This document shows, one piece after another, positions 25,653 to 35,125 of a stretch of DNA of 64,000 bases. The translations under genes and the position numbers were made by a program. The DNA comes from an uncultured Lachnotalea sp. (lineage in GTDB: Bacteria > Bacillota > Clostridia > Lachnospirales > Lachnospiraceae), in contig CAMSZT010000001.1 of NCBI GenBank assembly GCA_947066815.1, positions 124,001 through 188,000 on the forward strand. The letters run 5' to 3'. Each line of letters starts with the position of its first letter. Position 1 is the first letter of the stretch. The notes below the pieces were generated by a model. The model searched no databases and was not told the origin of the DNA. It worked only from the letters and a program-made list of their open reading frames with translations.

Positions 25653-27742
25653 ACCGTAACCTCCACTTTCTTGTTTGCTTTCTTTTTCATTCCCATGCTC
25701 GTGGCGCAGATGACCCGGTCAAAGAGCATAAACATGGCCGGCAGCGCCAGAATCACCGAGAACATACTGATGATGGCCCCCCTCGCCATCAGCATGCACA
25801 GGGAACTGATCATGTCGATGTCCGAGTAAACCGCCACGCCGAAGGTGGCCGCAAAGAGTCCCATGGCGCTGACCACCACGGAAGGAATCGAAGCCGCCAG
25901 GGCCGTCGCCACCGCCTCCCGCTTTTTCCGTCCCTCATGCCGCTCGCTCTTGTATCTGGTGGTCATTAAGATCGCATAGTCCACCGTCGCCCCGAGCTGG
26001 ATGGTGCTGATGCAGATGGGTGCGATGAAGGGGAGCGAGGTCCCCGTGTAATGGGGCAGTCCCAGGTTGATGAAGATCGCAAACTCGATGACCGCCACCA
26101 GAATGACCGGAAGGGTCAGGCTCCGCTCCACGATCAGGATGATAAAGAAGATCGCCACGATGGAGACGGCGTTCACCACCTTGAAATCCCGGTCCGTCAC
26201 CTCGATCATATCTTTGGTACAGGGCGCCTCCCCGATCAGCATTCCCTTCTGATCGTATTTTTTAAGAATCTTGTTGAGGCCGTCGATCTGGTCATTGACC
26301 TCGTCGCTGGCTGTCTTGTATTCCGAATTGATCAACATCAGTTCCCAGTTATCACTCTGGAGGATGCTCCTCACCGAATCCGGGATCATCTCCTCCGGGA
26401 TCAGCGGACCCACCACCGATTCCAGCCCCAGCACGTATTTCACGCCCTCCACCTGCTCCATCTCTTTCATCATCGCCCGTTTATCCTCTGTCGGCACCGA
26501 CATGTCCGTGAGGACCATGTGGGTGGAGCCCACGTCGAAGGTCTCCTGGAGCTTTGTGTTGGCAATGATATTGTCCAGATCCTCCGGAAGGCTGTCAGAC
26601 AGCTCGTAGTACACCTCCTTCGAGGTCTCCTGATAGCCGATGTAGGCTGGGACCAGGATCGCCGCGAACAGCACCAGGAATACGGGAAAATATTTTGTAA
26701 TGACGCCGGCCAGCTTTTCCGTGGAAGGGATCAGGGATCTGTGCCTGGTCTTAAGGAGCAGTCCGTCCAGGACCAGGATCAGGGACGGAAGAGTGGTCAC
26801 ACAGCCGATCACGCCCAGGACCACTCCCTTTGCCATGACGATCCCCAGGTCTTTTCCAAGGGTAAAGCTCATGAAGCACAGGGCGATAAACCCGGCCACC
26901 GTGGTGACGGAGCTCCCCACCACCGAGGTGAGCGTTTTATGGATGGCCTCCGCCATGGCTTCTTTCTTATCCGGAAGGAACTCTCTCTGTTCCTCGTAGC
27001 TGTGCCAGAGGAAAATCGAGTAATCCATGGTGACCGCAAGCTGCAAGACCGCCGCCAGCGCCTTTGTGAGATAAGAAATCTCTCCCAAAAAGTAATTGGT
27101 GCCCATATTGAGCAGGATGGACATGCCGATGCTTACAAGAAACACAAAGGGGATCAGGAAATTATCCATGAAGAGCATCATGGCCCCGCAGGCCAATAGC
27201 ACGGCAATCCCCACGTAGATCGGTTCCTCCTTCTCACAAAGCTCCTTTAGGTCCGTGACCAGGGCCGACATCCCCGAAACAAAGCATTTCCGCTCCGTTA
27301 CCTGCTTGATCTCCTGGATGGCCTCCATGGTCTCGTCGGCCGAGGTGGAGCTGTCAAAGAAGACGGCCATCATGGTGGCTTCCCCGGAATTAAAAGCCTC
27401 GTAAAGCTTGTCGGGAAGCAGCTCCATGGGAACGGACAGGTCCATCACGCTGTCATACCAGAGAGCCGTGTCCACATGGTCCACCTTCTCGATGGCCGCC
27501 TTCATTTCGGCCACCGCCTCCTCCTCCATCCCCTCCACGATGATAAAGGAAAAAGCTCCTTTTCCAAAATCTTCCATCAGGATATCCTGCCCTTTGACCG
27601 TATCCATGTCCTCCGGCAGATAGGTCAGCATATCGTAATTGATCCTCGTGGCCGCCATGCCGATCGCGGAAGGGACCATCAAGAGGATGGCGATCACCAG
27701 GATCGGGACTCGGCATTTTACCACTGTCTTTCCGAATTTCAT
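25649..27742 (-). CDS. MMPL/RND-superfamily transporter
   Basis: The 697-residue protein has the twelve-helix RND layout: one N-terminal helix, a large extracellular loop, five helices, then the same again from about residue 350. Signature pieces are AVLQLAVTMDYSIFLWHSYE in the first half and TIQLGATVDYAILMTTRYKS in the second, with the proton-relay Asp in MDYSIFL and VDYAILM. MMPL proteins export lipids or siderophores in actinobacteria; substrates in Firmicutes are mostly unknown. AAGGAGG precedes the ATG. Its start overlaps the DUF308 stop by 4 nt, and its stop overlaps the next start by 4 nt. Confidence 0.92.
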   Translation of the reverse strand: MKFGKTVVKCRVPILVIAILLMVPSAIGMAATRINYDMLTYLPEDMDTVKGQDILMEDFGKGAFSFIIVEGMEEEAVAEMKAAIEKVDHVDTALWYDSVMDLSVPMELLPDKLYEAFNSGEATMMAVFFDSSTSADETMEAIQEIKQVTERKCFVSGMSALVTDLKELCEKEEPIYVGIAVLLACGAMMLFMDNFLIPFVFLVSIGMSILLNMGTNYFLGEISYLTKALAAVLQLAVTMDYSIFLWHSYEEQREFLPDKKEAMAEAIHKTLTSVVGSSVTTVAGFIALCFMSFTLGKDLGIVMAKGVVLGVIGCVTTLPSLILVLDGLLLKTRHRSLIPSTEKLAGVITKYFPVFLVLFAAILVPAYIGYQETSKEVYYELSDSLPEDLDNIIANTKLQETFDVGSTHMVLTDMSVPTEDKRAMMKEMEQVEGVKYVLGLESVVGPLIPEEMIPDSVRSILQSDNWELMLINSEYKTASDEVNDQIDGLNKILKKYDQKGMLIGEAPCTKDMIEVTDRDFKVVNAVSIVAIFFIILIVERSLTLPVILVAVIEFAIFINLGLPHYTGTSLPFIAPICISTIQLGATVDYAILMTTRYKSERHEGRKKREAVATALAASIPSVVVSAMGLFAATFGVAVYSDIDMISSLCMLMARGAIISMFSVILALPAMFMLFDRVICATSMGMKKKANKKVEVTV

Positions 27743-28305
27743 CCGTTTTCCTCCTTCTTATTCTGAATAATTTTGACTGCGCAGAGCGCAACACACAGGT
27801 TCAGCATTCCCTCCGCAAAAAAGGTCAGCCCCATCATCGTCATCAGAGCGGCGGCTCCGGCAAAGGGATCTGCCACCAGGAGCAGTCCGAACAGAGCGGA
27901 GACCAGGGCCGTGACGGCGATCATCCACCAGCGGGTAAGCCCAAAGCGTCTCGCATCCAAAGCCGTCTGCAGCTTGAAGAGCCCGTCTGCCAGGGCGATC
28001 ACCCCGATGATCACATGCAGCGTCCGGATCACGCCCTCCGCATCGAGCAGGAGCAAAAAGCCCATGACCGCCGACAAAAGCCCGAAAGCCAGGTCAAACT
28101 GAAAGGCCAGCCGGTAAAGATCCCTGGAAAAATATCCGACCAGCTTGATGGCCCCGCAGATAAGGAGCAGGATCCCCGCCGCCCGGCAGAGCACCCTTGC
28201 GGAAAGCCCCGGCCAGACCACCAGGAGCACACCCATTCCGCATAAGACCAGCGAAGTGACAATGTATCCAAGCTTTGCCGCCTTTACGGTCTTTAAGTTT
28301 CTCAT
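27739..28305 (-). CDS. HdeD/DUF308-family membrane protein
   Basis: The 188-residue protein has six hydrophobic helices in the paired arrangement of the DUF308/HdeD family (YIVTSLVLCGMGVLLVVWPG, VIIGVIALADGLFKLQTALD). HdeD is an acid-resistance membrane protein in E. coli; here the function is not known. The start at 28305 has GGGAGG in front. It is the first gene of a three-gene operon with the MMPL transporter and the heptad-repeat protein. Confidence 0.8.
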   Translation of the reverse strand: MRNLKTVKAAKLGYIVTSLVLCGMGVLLVVWPGLSARVLCRAAGILLLICGAIKLVGYFSRDLYRLAFQFDLAFGLLSAVMGFLLLLDAEGVIRTLHVIIGVIALADGLFKLQTALDARRFGLTRWWMIAVTALVSALFGLLLVADPFAGAAALMTMMGLTFFAEGMLNLCVALCAVKIIQNKKEENG

Positions 28306-28341
28306 GATCACACCTCCCTTACACTGCCCTATTCTACCTGC

Positions 28342-28359
28342 TTTTCCCGGAAAGGAAAA
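28342..28359. promoter_or_regulatory. Candidate TetR operator at the DUF308-MMPL promoter
   Basis: An inverted repeat ttttcc (28342-28347) / ggaaaa (28354-28359) lies just upstream of a TAGAAT -10-like box and before the operon start. It sits between the tetR gene and the operon. This is a weak positional prediction. Confidence 0.3.
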
Positions 28360-28363
28360 CGGA

Positions 28364-28407
28364 CAAAAAAGGCCCGGTGTACAAAAATCGTACACCGAAC
28401 CCTTTTT
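28364..28407 (-). terminator. Intrinsic terminator after the TetR gene
   Basis: The stem ggcccggtgtac (28371-28382) / gtacaccgaaccc (28390-28402) has an AT loop and a minus-strand T6 tract. The inner gtgtac/gtacac dyad could also serve as a protein-binding site. Confidence 0.75.
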
Positions 28408-28445
28408 GCCCGAAAATCAGACACCGGAGGCAAAATGCCCAAATA

Positions 28446-29000
28446 TTACCGACTCATATTGGCGAAGGCCGCCTCGATGCTCCCCTTTAGCATGACCCCC
28501 ATCCGCCGGATCACGTCCTCCGGCTCGTATTTCATACCGGACGCCAGCCAGTCCAGGATCATCCCCGTGAGGGCCGCCCGGTAAAAGGAGGCCATCAGCT
28601 TCCGGTCCTCCGGCGGCACGTCGAAGCCTTCCGCCGCCTTTTCCACGAACCGTTCCATCACATCCATCCCGATCCGGTTCAGATACTCTTCAAATATCTC
28701 CCGGTTCACGGAATTGTAGATGTGATAAATACTCTTTTTATTCTCCAGGGCAAACCGGGAGGCGGCGATAAAGCCCTCCTCCCAGGAATCTTCCCCCAGA
28801 TGCTCTCCCAGCACCCGCTCCGTCTCCTCCTTTAAGATCATTTCCGCCAGGGCCGGAATGTCCTCAAAATGGTAATAAAAGGTATTCCGGTTGATCCCGC
28901 AGTCCTCCACGATGTCCTTGATGGTAATCTTATCCAAGGGCTTTTCCCGGAGAAGCTTTAAAAATGAATCTGCAATGGCTTTCTTTGTAAATGCCGCCAT
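28446..29000 (-). CDS. TetR/AcrR-family regulator
   Basis: The 184-residue protein has the TetR HTH at residues 5-50 (KAIADSFLKLLREKPLDKIT, then VEDCGINRNTFYYHFEDIPA) and a C-terminal ligand and dimer domain of the TetR_C_8 type seen with DhaS-like regulators. GGGAGGAGG precedes the ATG. It lies between VanW and the DUF308-MMPL-heptad operon on the same strand, with a terminator after it, and is the obvious candidate repressor of that operon. Confidence 0.9.
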   Translation of the reverse strand: MAAFTKKAIADSFLKLLREKPLDKITIKDIVEDCGINRNTFYYHFEDIPALAEMILKEETERVLGEHLGEDSWEEGFIAASRFALENKKSIYHIYNSVNREIFEEYLNRIGMDVMERFVEKAAEGFDVPPEDRKLMASFYRAALTGMILDWLASGMKYEPEDVIRRMGVMLKGSIEAAFANMSR

Positions 29001-29015
29001 GGCCTTCCTCCTCCC

Positions 29016-30443
29016 CTACCGCTGTCCACTGTTCCTGCGGATCACAGGAGTCTGCGGATTGTAGGTGCTGTTATGTAAAAACTCCCGTCCGATCTCTTCC
29101 CCGTCCTTCATGGTCACCAGGTCCGTCTTCACCCGATAGCCCTCTTTTCCATAGCTTTTGTAGCGCTCTTCCCCGGGAGAAAGGGAATCGTCCTCCACAT
29201 AGGAGGGCTCCGGAATTGGGATCGTCTCCACGACCTGGGAGTCCATTTTTACCGTGACTCCCTCCGGGAGGACCGGGATCCCGTAAATATAGCAGATCAC
29301 CTCCGGCCCGTAGGCGTCTAAGAGCACCAGGATATTTCCCGAAGAATTGTTCTTGAATTTCAGATCCGAATTCCAGTAAGAGATCATGGCGTCCTCGCCA
29401 AGAGGCACGTAGGAGACGGTCATACTGTGGTTTTTCCGCTCCGTAGTCTCAAGCCCCGCCTGGATCGCCGCATTATAGATGGTGGAAGACACCTGACAGA
29501 CGCCGCCGCCGAACTCCGGCACCACCTCTCCCCTGGCATAGGTGGCCGCCTCCTTATAGCCCTGTTCCTCGGTGGTCTCCCCGATCACCGCATTCATGGA
29601 AAATTCCTCACCCGGGGCGATCAGCGTATTGTTGACCGTATCCGCCGCCAGCTTCACGTTATGATCCCGGTCTTCATTGTCAACGCCGGCCTCCGTGCCA
29701 AACTTAGCCAGAAGGACATAGGCCTCCTTTGCCTGCTCCAGGCTCATGGCCGCGGGAACCTCAGAAACCTCCCCGGTAAGGACTGCGTCATAGTCCCCGG
29801 AGGCGACGGCCCCGCCGATCTTTCCCAAAAGATCCTCCCGGTCCACCTTCCTTCCGGCCTTTTCTTCCGAGAACTGGAACTTCGCCTCCTCGTCATAGCC
29901 GGTCATCGCCGCATCCTTTGCCGCAACGTCAAACTGATCCCCGATGGCGTCCACAGCCCTCCCGGCCGCCTCCTCGTCGTAAGTATCCTTTATGCTAAAA
30001 TGCCTCGGAAACCGCTGCAGATCGGTAATATCCGCGATCCGTTCTCTCTCCGTCCCGGTGCGTCCCAGGGCGAAGGCTTCCCCCAGCACCTCGTCCATGT
30101 TATTGTCCATCAGATTCTCGATCTCATAAGTCTCGCCTCCGCAGTCCGCCTTCATGGCCCAGGTACTCTCGGCCGTCACCGTCACCGCCGCTACCTGCTT
30201 CTTCGCCTCCTCCATGGTGAGGCCGGCCAGAGGGATATTTTCCACATAGATCCCTTCATAAAAGGTATCCGTCGGCGCCAGAAGCTGTCTGTGCTCTATG
30301 GTTTTTTTCAGGAAAAATACACCTGTCACCGCAAGCACCGCCAAAAAGCCCACAAGAGCCATACAAAAGATCGGCGCCCGCTCCCACAGGCCTTTTTTCC
30401 TTTTTCTGCTGTCCAGATTCCTCTGCTGCTGCTTTTTATCCAT
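29016..30443 (-). CDS. VanW-family membrane-anchored protein
   Basis: The 475-residue protein has a cytoplasmic basic start, one membrane helix (IFCMALVGFLAVLAVTGVFF at about 26-46), a peptidoglycan-binding-like region at about 60-270, and the VanW domain at about 275-400 (IAPGEEFSMNAVIGETTEEQ, VPEFGGGVCQVSSTIYNAAI). A G5-like C-terminal stretch follows (YGKEGYRVKTDLV). VanW occurs in some vancomycin-resistance clusters but is widespread in ordinary Clostridia, so no resistance should be inferred. AAGGAG lies 7 nt before the ATG. Confidence 0.9.
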   Translation of the reverse strand: MDKKQQQRNLDSRKRKKGLWERAPIFCMALVGFLAVLAVTGVFFLKKTIEHRQLLAPTDTFYEGIYVENIPLAGLTMEEAKKQVAAVTVTAESTWAMKADCGGETYEIENLMDNNMDEVLGEAFALGRTGTERERIADITDLQRFPRHFSIKDTYDEEAAGRAVDAIGDQFDVAAKDAAMTGYDEEAKFQFSEEKAGRKVDREDLLGKIGGAVASGDYDAVLTGEVSEVPAAMSLEQAKEAYVLLAKFGTEAGVDNEDRDHNVKLAADTVNNTLIAPGEEFSMNAVIGETTEEQGYKEAATYARGEVVPEFGGGVCQVSSTIYNAAIQAGLETTERKNHSMTVSYVPLGEDAMISYWNSDLKFKNNSSGNILVLLDAYGPEVICYIYGIPVLPEGVTVKMDSQVVETIPIPEPSYVEDDSLSPGEERYKSYGKEGYRVKTDLVTMKDGEEIGREFLHNSTYNPQTPVIRRNSGQR

Positions 30444-30510
30444 GAAGCCGCTCCTTAAAATTCGTACATTTATACTTTACAAAAAATCCTGGAATTTGTC
30501 TATGGAACTG

Positions 30511-30539
30511 TTGCACATTTTTCTGATTTCGTTTATACT
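30511..30539 (+). promoter_or_regulatory. Promoter of pyrBI
   Basis: TTGCAC (30511-30516) and TATACT (30534-30539) are 17 nt apart. The leader to pyrB is only about 60 nt, too short for a PyrR attenuator, and I see none. Confidence 0.65.
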
Positions 30540-30607
30540 GGTAACGGTAAAATTTTTCCGTTCTGCGAAACTTATGTGACGCACCTGAAACAAGGAGGAT
30601 ACACAAT

Positions 30608-31525
30608 ATGCGACATCTTTTAAGCCCTCTGGACTTCTCGGTGGACGAGCTTGACCGGCTGATGGATCTGGCCGGCGACATCGAAGCCCGCCCGGACAAA
30701 TACAAAGAAGCCTGCAAAGGCAAAAAATTAGCCACGTTATTCTATGAACCAAGTACCCGCACCCGTTTAAGCTTCGAGGCAGCGATGTTGAATTTAGGGG
30801 GCAGTGTCCTTGGTTTTTCTTCTGCCGATTCCAGCTCCGCCGCCAAGGGCGAGAGCGTTTCCGATACCATCCGCGTGATCTCCTGCTATGCCGACATCTG
30901 CGCCATGCGCCACCCCAAAGAGGGCGCTCCCATGGTGGCCGCCATGAAATCCGGCATCCCGGTCATCAACGCCGGCGACGGCGGACATCAGCACCCCACC
31001 CAGACGCTGACCGACCTTTTGACCATCCGCTCCCTGAAGGGGCATCTGGGCAATATGACGGTGGGGCTCTGCGGCGACCTGAAGTTCGGCCGCACCGTCC
31101 ATTCCCTGATCGAAGCCCTTGTCCGCTATCCCGGCATCCGTTTTGTCCTGATCTCTCCGGAGGAGCTTAGGGTCCCCAGCTATATCCGGGAAAACGTTCT
31201 GGACGCGGGCCGGGTTCCCTATGAGGAGGTCCGTGACCTGGAGACGGCCATGCCCTCTCTGGATATCCTCTATATGACCAGGGTCCAGAAGGAGCGCTTT
31301 TTCAGCGAAGACGAATACATCCGCATGAAGGACTGCTATATTTTAGACCGCGTCAAGTTAAAAACGGCCAAGCCGGACATGCACATCCTCCATCCCCTGC
31401 CCCGCGTCAACGAGATCTCCGTGGAAGTGGACGACGACCCCAGGGCTGCCTACTTCCCCCAGGCCCAGTACGGCGTTTACATCCGCATGGCCCTGATCCT
31501 CACTCTCTTAAATATCACCGTATGA
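30608..31525 (+). CDS. pyrB: Aspartate carbamoyltransferase catalytic subunit
   Basis: The 305-residue enzyme joins carbamoyl phosphate to aspartate, the first committed step of pyrimidine synthesis. Carbamoyl-phosphate residues lie in [13 protein letters not shown] (about 42-54), [11 protein letters not shown] (about 130-140) and HPLPRVNEI (about 262-270). The aspartate loop is present ([15 protein letters not shown]). AAGGAGG precedes the ATG. The regulatory chain follows 82 nt downstream, which shows this is the class B holoenzyme. Confidence 0.97.
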   Translation: MRHLLSPLDFSVDELDRLMDLAGDIEARPDKYKEACKGKKLATLFYEPSTRTRLSFEAAMLNLGGSVLGFSSADSSSAAKGESVSDTIRVISCYADICAMRHPKEGAPMVAAMKSGIPVINAGDGGHQHPTQTLTDLLTIRSLKGHLGNMTVGLCGDLKFGRTVHSLIEALVRYPGIRFVLISPEELRVPSYIRENVLDAGRVPYEEVRDLETAMPSLDILYMTRVQKERFFSEDEYIRMKDCYILDRVKLKTAKPDMHILHPLPRVNEISVEVDDDPRAAYFPQAQYGVYIRMALILTLLNITV

Positions 31526-31607
31526 GCCGCCGGACGGCAGCTCCCCGCGGAGGGATCGTTTTGTCCCGTTATCATGTATATGCATTTCTCAGAAAGGATA
31601 GACTGTT

Positions 31608-32030
31608 ATGTTGAATATCGGCGGACTGAAGGACGGGATCGTCCTCGACCATATCCAGGCCGGCAAGAGCATGGATATCTATAAATATTTGAAGCTGGAT
31701 AAACTGGACTGCCAGGTGGCCATCATCAAAAACGCCAGAAGCAACAAGATGGGCCGCAAGGACATTTTAAAGATCGAGGGCGGCCTGGACGTGGTGGACC
31801 TGGACGTGCTGGGATACATTGACTGCAACATCACCGTCAACATCATCAAAGATGAAAAGATCGTAGAAAAAAAGGTAGTCCGGCTTCCGAAGAAGCTGAC
31901 CAATATCATCAAATGCAAAAATCCCCGGTGCATCACCTCCATCGAACAGGAACTCCCCCATATCTTTTTCCTGGCCGATGAGGAAAATCAGGTGTACCGC
32001 TGCGCCTACTGCGAGGAAAAACATAAATAA
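31608..32030 (+). CDS. pyrI: Aspartate carbamoyltransferase regulatory subunit
   Basis: The 140-residue subunit binds CTP/ATP at its N-terminal domain and docks to PyrB through a C-terminal zinc domain. The four zinc cysteines are visible as C-x4-C (KCKNPRC at about 104-109) and C-x2-C (RCAYC at about 133-136). PyrI gives the enzyme feedback inhibition by nucleotides. It follows pyrB in the same operon and converges on the Nudix gene, whose stop is only 8 nt away. Confidence 0.96.
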   Translation: MLNIGGLKDGIVLDHIQAGKSMDIYKYLKLDKLDCQVAIIKNARSNKMGRKDILKIEGGLDVVDLDVLGYIDCNITVNIIKDEKIVEKKVVRLPKKLTNIIKCKNPRCITSIEQELPHIFFLADEENQVYRCAYCEEKHK

Positions 32031-32037
32031 AACGCCG

Positions 32038-32559
32038 TCAAAACACCCATGTATCAAATACATGATCATATCTCTCCCGTTTGGACAGCCAGCTGAGAAG
32101 GAATTTCTCGGCCAGGCTGTCATGGGTGATGGCCTCCCTGGCCTCCGCCGGCGTGTACCAGGCGGCGTGATCCACCTCCGGCGTCATACCGCCAAGATCA
32201 TAAGAGTCCGCGATGCTGGCAAAATTGAGCATCAGCGTGTTGCTCTTTTCAAAATATTCGCTCCTGTTGAAGGCGCAGGCCGTCACCCGGAGGCCCATCT
32301 CCTCCATGACCTCCCTCGCCAGGGCATGCTCCGCCCCTTCCCCCTTATTGATGTACCCGGCCACCAGGATATTCCTGTCCCGGCCGTACTGCTTGATCAG
32401 TAAGATCTTCTGCCCGTCGGGGCTGTAGACCATGGTGCTGATGGCCGCATTAAAAGTTGGAAACCGGTAGGCCTGACATCGTTCGCACCAGGGGATCATC
32501 CCCTCCTTATCCAGATATTTCGGTATGAGCTTCGTTCCGCATTCCGTACAATAAGACAT
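32038..32559 (-). CDS. Zinc-ribbon Nudix hydrolase (NudC-like)
   Basis: The 173-residue protein opens with a zinc ribbon (CTECGTKL, then CERCQAYRFP) and carries a perfect Nudix box (GYINKGEGAEHALAREVMEE MG at about residues 71-93). This pairing is typical of NADH pyrophosphatase-like enzymes, although it lacks the N-terminal domain of full-length NudC. I start at 32559 (MSYCTECG), with GGGAGGG upstream. NAD(H) or a related dinucleotide is the likely substrate, by inference. Confidence 0.85.
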   Translation of the reverse strand: MSYCTECGTKLIPKYLDKEGMIPWCERCQAYRFPTFNAAISTMVYSPDGQKILLIKQYGRDRNILVAGYINKGEGAEHALAREVMEEMGLRVTACAFNRSEYFEKSNTLMLNFASIADSYDLGGMTPEVDHAAWYTPAEAREAITHDSLAEKFLLSWLSKRERYDHVFDTWVF

Positions 32560-32684
32560 CGGTCCCTCCCTGTTTTCTCTCAAATCCTGTTTTTATCCGT
32601 TTCTTCTGTCCGCGGCACCCGTGCCGGCTTCCGTTTCCCGTCCTATATCCCCTTCTGGTCCGTCCCGTCTCACTCTTTCTGCCC

Positions 32685-33248
32685 TTATCCGGCTTCCTCC
32701 GTCTTCTCCCGCCTTTCCTGCCTGCGGTACAAATACACCACAAACAGGGCGCTAAGGAAACCGACGGCCGCCCCCGCCAGCACATCCGTGGGAAAATGGA
32801 CCCCCACATACAGCCTGGAAAATCCGATGAGCACGGCCAGGATGAGCATCCCCCAGCCGAAAGCCCGCTTTCCCTTTGGCGGAGCCAGAAGAAATACACC
32901 CGCCGCCGCAAAAGCACAGCCGGAATGGCCCGACGGGAAAGAAAAATCCATCTGACGCTCAATGATCAGGATCAGATCGGGAAACTGGTCATAAGGCCTC
33001 ACCCGCTGTACCAGATTTTTAAGTCCCAGGTTTAAGACCACGGCGTCCACAGCCAGGGCCGCCAGCAGAAGAAAACCGTAAGTCCTCGTTTTCGGGTAAA
33101 CCGCCAGAAGGATTCCCAGAACAATGAAAAACCATCCGCCGTTCCCCAAAAAGGTGACCGCCTCCATAAAACCGTCCAGCCAGTCCGCCCGTATGGACTC
33201 CTGGATAAAAAACAAGATCTCGTGCTCCAAACCGGTAAGTGCCTCCAT
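32685..33248 (-). CDS. PAP2-family membrane phosphatase
   Basis: The 187-residue protein has five to six helices and all three PAP2 motifs: [18 protein letters not shown] and [13 protein letters not shown]. Such enzymes remove phosphate from lipid phosphates, including undecaprenyl pyrophosphate, at the outer face of the membrane. I start at 33248 ([11 protein letters not shown]), with GGGAGGAATG-like spacing. The longer frame upstream is a low-complexity stretch with a 16-bp direct repeat. The 125 nt between this gene and the Nudix gene show nothing. Confidence 0.9.
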   Translation of the reverse strand: MEALTGLEHEILFFIQESIRADWLDGFMEAVTFLGNGGWFFIVLGILLAVYPKTRTYGFLLLAALAVDAVVLNLGLKNLVQRVRPYDQFPDLILIIERQMDFSFPSGHSGCAFAAAGVFLLAPPKGKRAFGWGMLILAVLIGFSRLYVGVHFPTDVLAGAAVGFLSALFVVYLYRRQERREKTEEAG

Positions 33249-33354
33249 ATCATTCCTCCCGCCTAAGCTCCCGCAGCCGGCCCGCCGCAAAACAGGGCAG
33301 GACCGCCTGGCATCCGCCTCCAAACCGGGGCAGAGCCTTTTGGCATCCGCCTCC

Positions 33355-33395
33355 AAAAAGCTGGCGGAACAGGATTCCCCGTCCGCCAGTTTTTG
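33355..33395. terminator. Intrinsic terminator after carbonic anhydrase
   Basis: Arms ctggcgga (33361-33368) and tccgccag (33382-33389) pair, followed on the minus strand by CTTTTTGG and on the + strand by tttttg. Confidence 0.75.
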
Positions 33396-33417
33396 AAAAA
33401 AGGTCTGAAATTTCGCG

Positions 33418-33981
33418 TCAGTCGAAAAACTCCACGGCGCCGTCGCTGATCCGGTAATACGCGCCGCATACCTTCAGCTCATCCCCGTCTCCCACCTTGA
33501 GGCTCTCCTTCAGAATGGAAACACCCCTCTTCACGTTCAGGCAGCAGGCCCGGTATTCATCCTTCTCGTCTCCGATGGCCTCGCAGATCTCATCCGTTAT
33601 GTACTTGACAAACCCTTCCGGTTTGCTGGTGAGGGCGGCCCCGACCGCGCCGCAGTGCTCATGGCCAAGTACCACCACCAGCTTACATCCGAGATGATCC
33701 GCCGCATATTCCACGCTCCCGATCTGATGCTTGTCCATGACATTTCCGGCCACACGGATCACGAACAGCTCACCGATCCCGGCAGAAAAAATACTCTCCG
33801 GGATCACTCTGGAGTCGGAGCAGGCCACGACGATCGCATAAGGGTGCTGTCCGCCCTCACAGGTGGCCTTTCTGATCTCGGGAGAGACGTCACCGGGATT
33901 GGATCTCGCCGATAAATAAGTCTCGTTCCCCTTTTTCAGCCTTTCCAGCGCCTCCGCGGCAGAGATTGCGTTTGCTTTCAT
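33418..33981 (-). CDS. Beta-class carbonic anhydrase
   Basis: The 187-residue enzyme interconverts CO2 and bicarbonate. Zinc ligands are the Cys and Asp pair in [12 protein letters not shown] (about 51-62) and the His and Cys in [11 protein letters not shown] (about 106-116). I start at 33981 because GGAGG lies 5 nt in front; the ATG at 33993 would overlap that site. The gene stands alone, ending in its own hairpin. Bicarbonate could feed carbamoyl phosphate and fatty-acid synthesis, by inference. Confidence 0.93.
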   Translation of the reverse strand: MKANAISAAEALERLKKGNETYLSARSNPGDVSPEIRKATCEGGQHPYAIVVACSDSRVIPESIFSAGIGELFVIRVAGNVMDKHQIGSVEYAADHLGCKLVVVLGHEHCGAVGAALTSKPEGFVKYITDEICEAIGDEKDEYRACCLNVKRGVSILKESLKVGDGDELKVCGAYYRISDGAVEFFD

Positions 33982-34083
33982 GCGTTCCTCCATTTCCGTT
34001 ATTTACATAACTGTTTTGATAAGCCTATCATAACACAAGTCCCGGAAAATGGGTAGTCTTTCCTTATGGTTTTATAAACATGC

Positions 34084-34118
34084 AAAAGCAGCCTCAGGCT
34101 TCACGCCAGGCTGCTTTT
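34084..34118. terminator. Intrinsic terminator of the flagellin gene
   Basis: A perfect 11-bp stem (aaaagcagcct 34084-34094 / aggctgctttt 34108-34118), with flanking A/T tracts in both directions, lies about 60 nt past the flagellin stop. Confidence 0.85.
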
Positions 34119-34175
34119 GGTATCGATCATTCTTTATCCTGTGAACGGGACGACTCTGCCGCTCCCCGCAGACGA

Positions 34176-35033
34176 TCAGGCATTCTGCAGAAGCGTAAGT
34201 ACGCTCTGCGGTACGGCGTTGGCCTGGCTCTGCATGGACACGGTCGCCTGCAGGAGGATATTCTGAGAGGTAAAATTGGCGATCTCCTCCGGCATGTTCG
34301 TATCCCGGATCCTGCTCTCGGCCGCCTGCATATTCTCCGTCGTCACACTCAGGCTGTTGTGGGTGTGATCCAGATGGTTCTCGGCGCCGCCAAACTGCGA
34401 GCGGACTACCGTCACCGCCTTGACCGCCTTCGCGAGGGTATCGATCGCCTCATTGGCCCCCTTCGAGGTCCCAAACTCCATCTTATCAAGACCAAGCGCC
34501 TTGGATCCCATATGGTAACGGGGAACATCCATGATCTCCTCTTCCCTGGGACCGATCTGGAATCGGAAATCCCCCTTATCGCTCGGCTGCGGCGGCTCTA
34601 TCCCCAGCGGCGGATCGTCGGAATCGAACAGATCGTTCTCATTGAAGGACGCATATTTGCAGATCCGGTCGATCTCCTCTAAAATCTCACCCTTCTCCTG
34701 CTCCACATTTCCTCTCGCCACATCGTCATAGGTCCCGTTGGCAGACTCGATGGCCAGTGTCTCCAGCCGATGGAGCATGGACTGAACCTCCTGAAGAGCT
34801 CCCTCACCCGTATTTACCATACCGATCCCATCGTCCGCATTGCGTATGGCCTGATCCAGCCCGTTGATCTGGGCGCGCATCCCCTCAGAGATGGCCAGCC
34901 CTGCCGCATCGTCGCCTGCGCGGACGATCCGGTAACCGGACGACAGCTTCTCCAAGGATTTACCCACTTTGCCTTTGACGATTCCCTGATTTCTTGCCGT
35001 ATTCATACCTGCAATATTGTGTGCGATACGCAT
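34176..35033 (-). CDS. Flagellin
   Basis: The 285-residue protein has the conserved flagellin D0/D1 ends: MRIAHNIAGMNTARNQGIVK and LSSGYRIVRAGDDAAGLAIS at the N-terminus, and QATVSMQSQANAVPQSVLTL LQNA at the C-terminus. The central variable domain is short (about residues 125-190). It would polymerise into the flagellar filament after export. No hook, motor, chaperone or glycosylation gene is nearby, so this is an isolated filament gene. A GCCGATAA box 93 nt upstream fits sigma-28 control. Confidence 0.93.
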   Translation of the reverse strand: MRIAHNIAGMNTARNQGIVKGKVGKSLEKLSSGYRIVRAGDDAAGLAISEGMRAQINGLDQAIRNADDGIGMVNTGEGALQEVQSMLHRLETLAIESANGTYDDVARGNVEQEKGEILEEIDRICKYASFNENDLFDSDDPPLGIEPPQPSDKGDFRFQIGPREEEIMDVPRYHMGSKALGLDKMEFGTSKGANEAIDTLAKAVKAVTVVRSQFGGAENHLDHTHNSLSVTTENMQAAESRIRDTNMPEEIANFTSQNILLQATVSMQSQANAVPQSVLTLLQNA

Positions 35034-35125
35034 ATAGTCTCTTCACCCCTTAGTCTTCTATTCTGCAGTCTGCGCCATGTCCCTATGGGGGCACGGGTAA
35101 CTCTTAATTATCTTCTATGTTATTT

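Noticed and set aside
29016..30443. Vancomycin resistance from the VanW gene
   Set aside because: VanW alone, without vanA/B/H/X/S/R, is ordinary in Clostridia and gives no basis for a resistance call.
33309..33357. 16-bp direct repeat (33309-33324 and 33342-33357) before the PAP2 gene
   Set aside because: Only two units, 33 nt apart, with no inverted ends or flanking duplication. It looks like a small local duplication between the PAP2 start and the carbonic anhydrase terminator.
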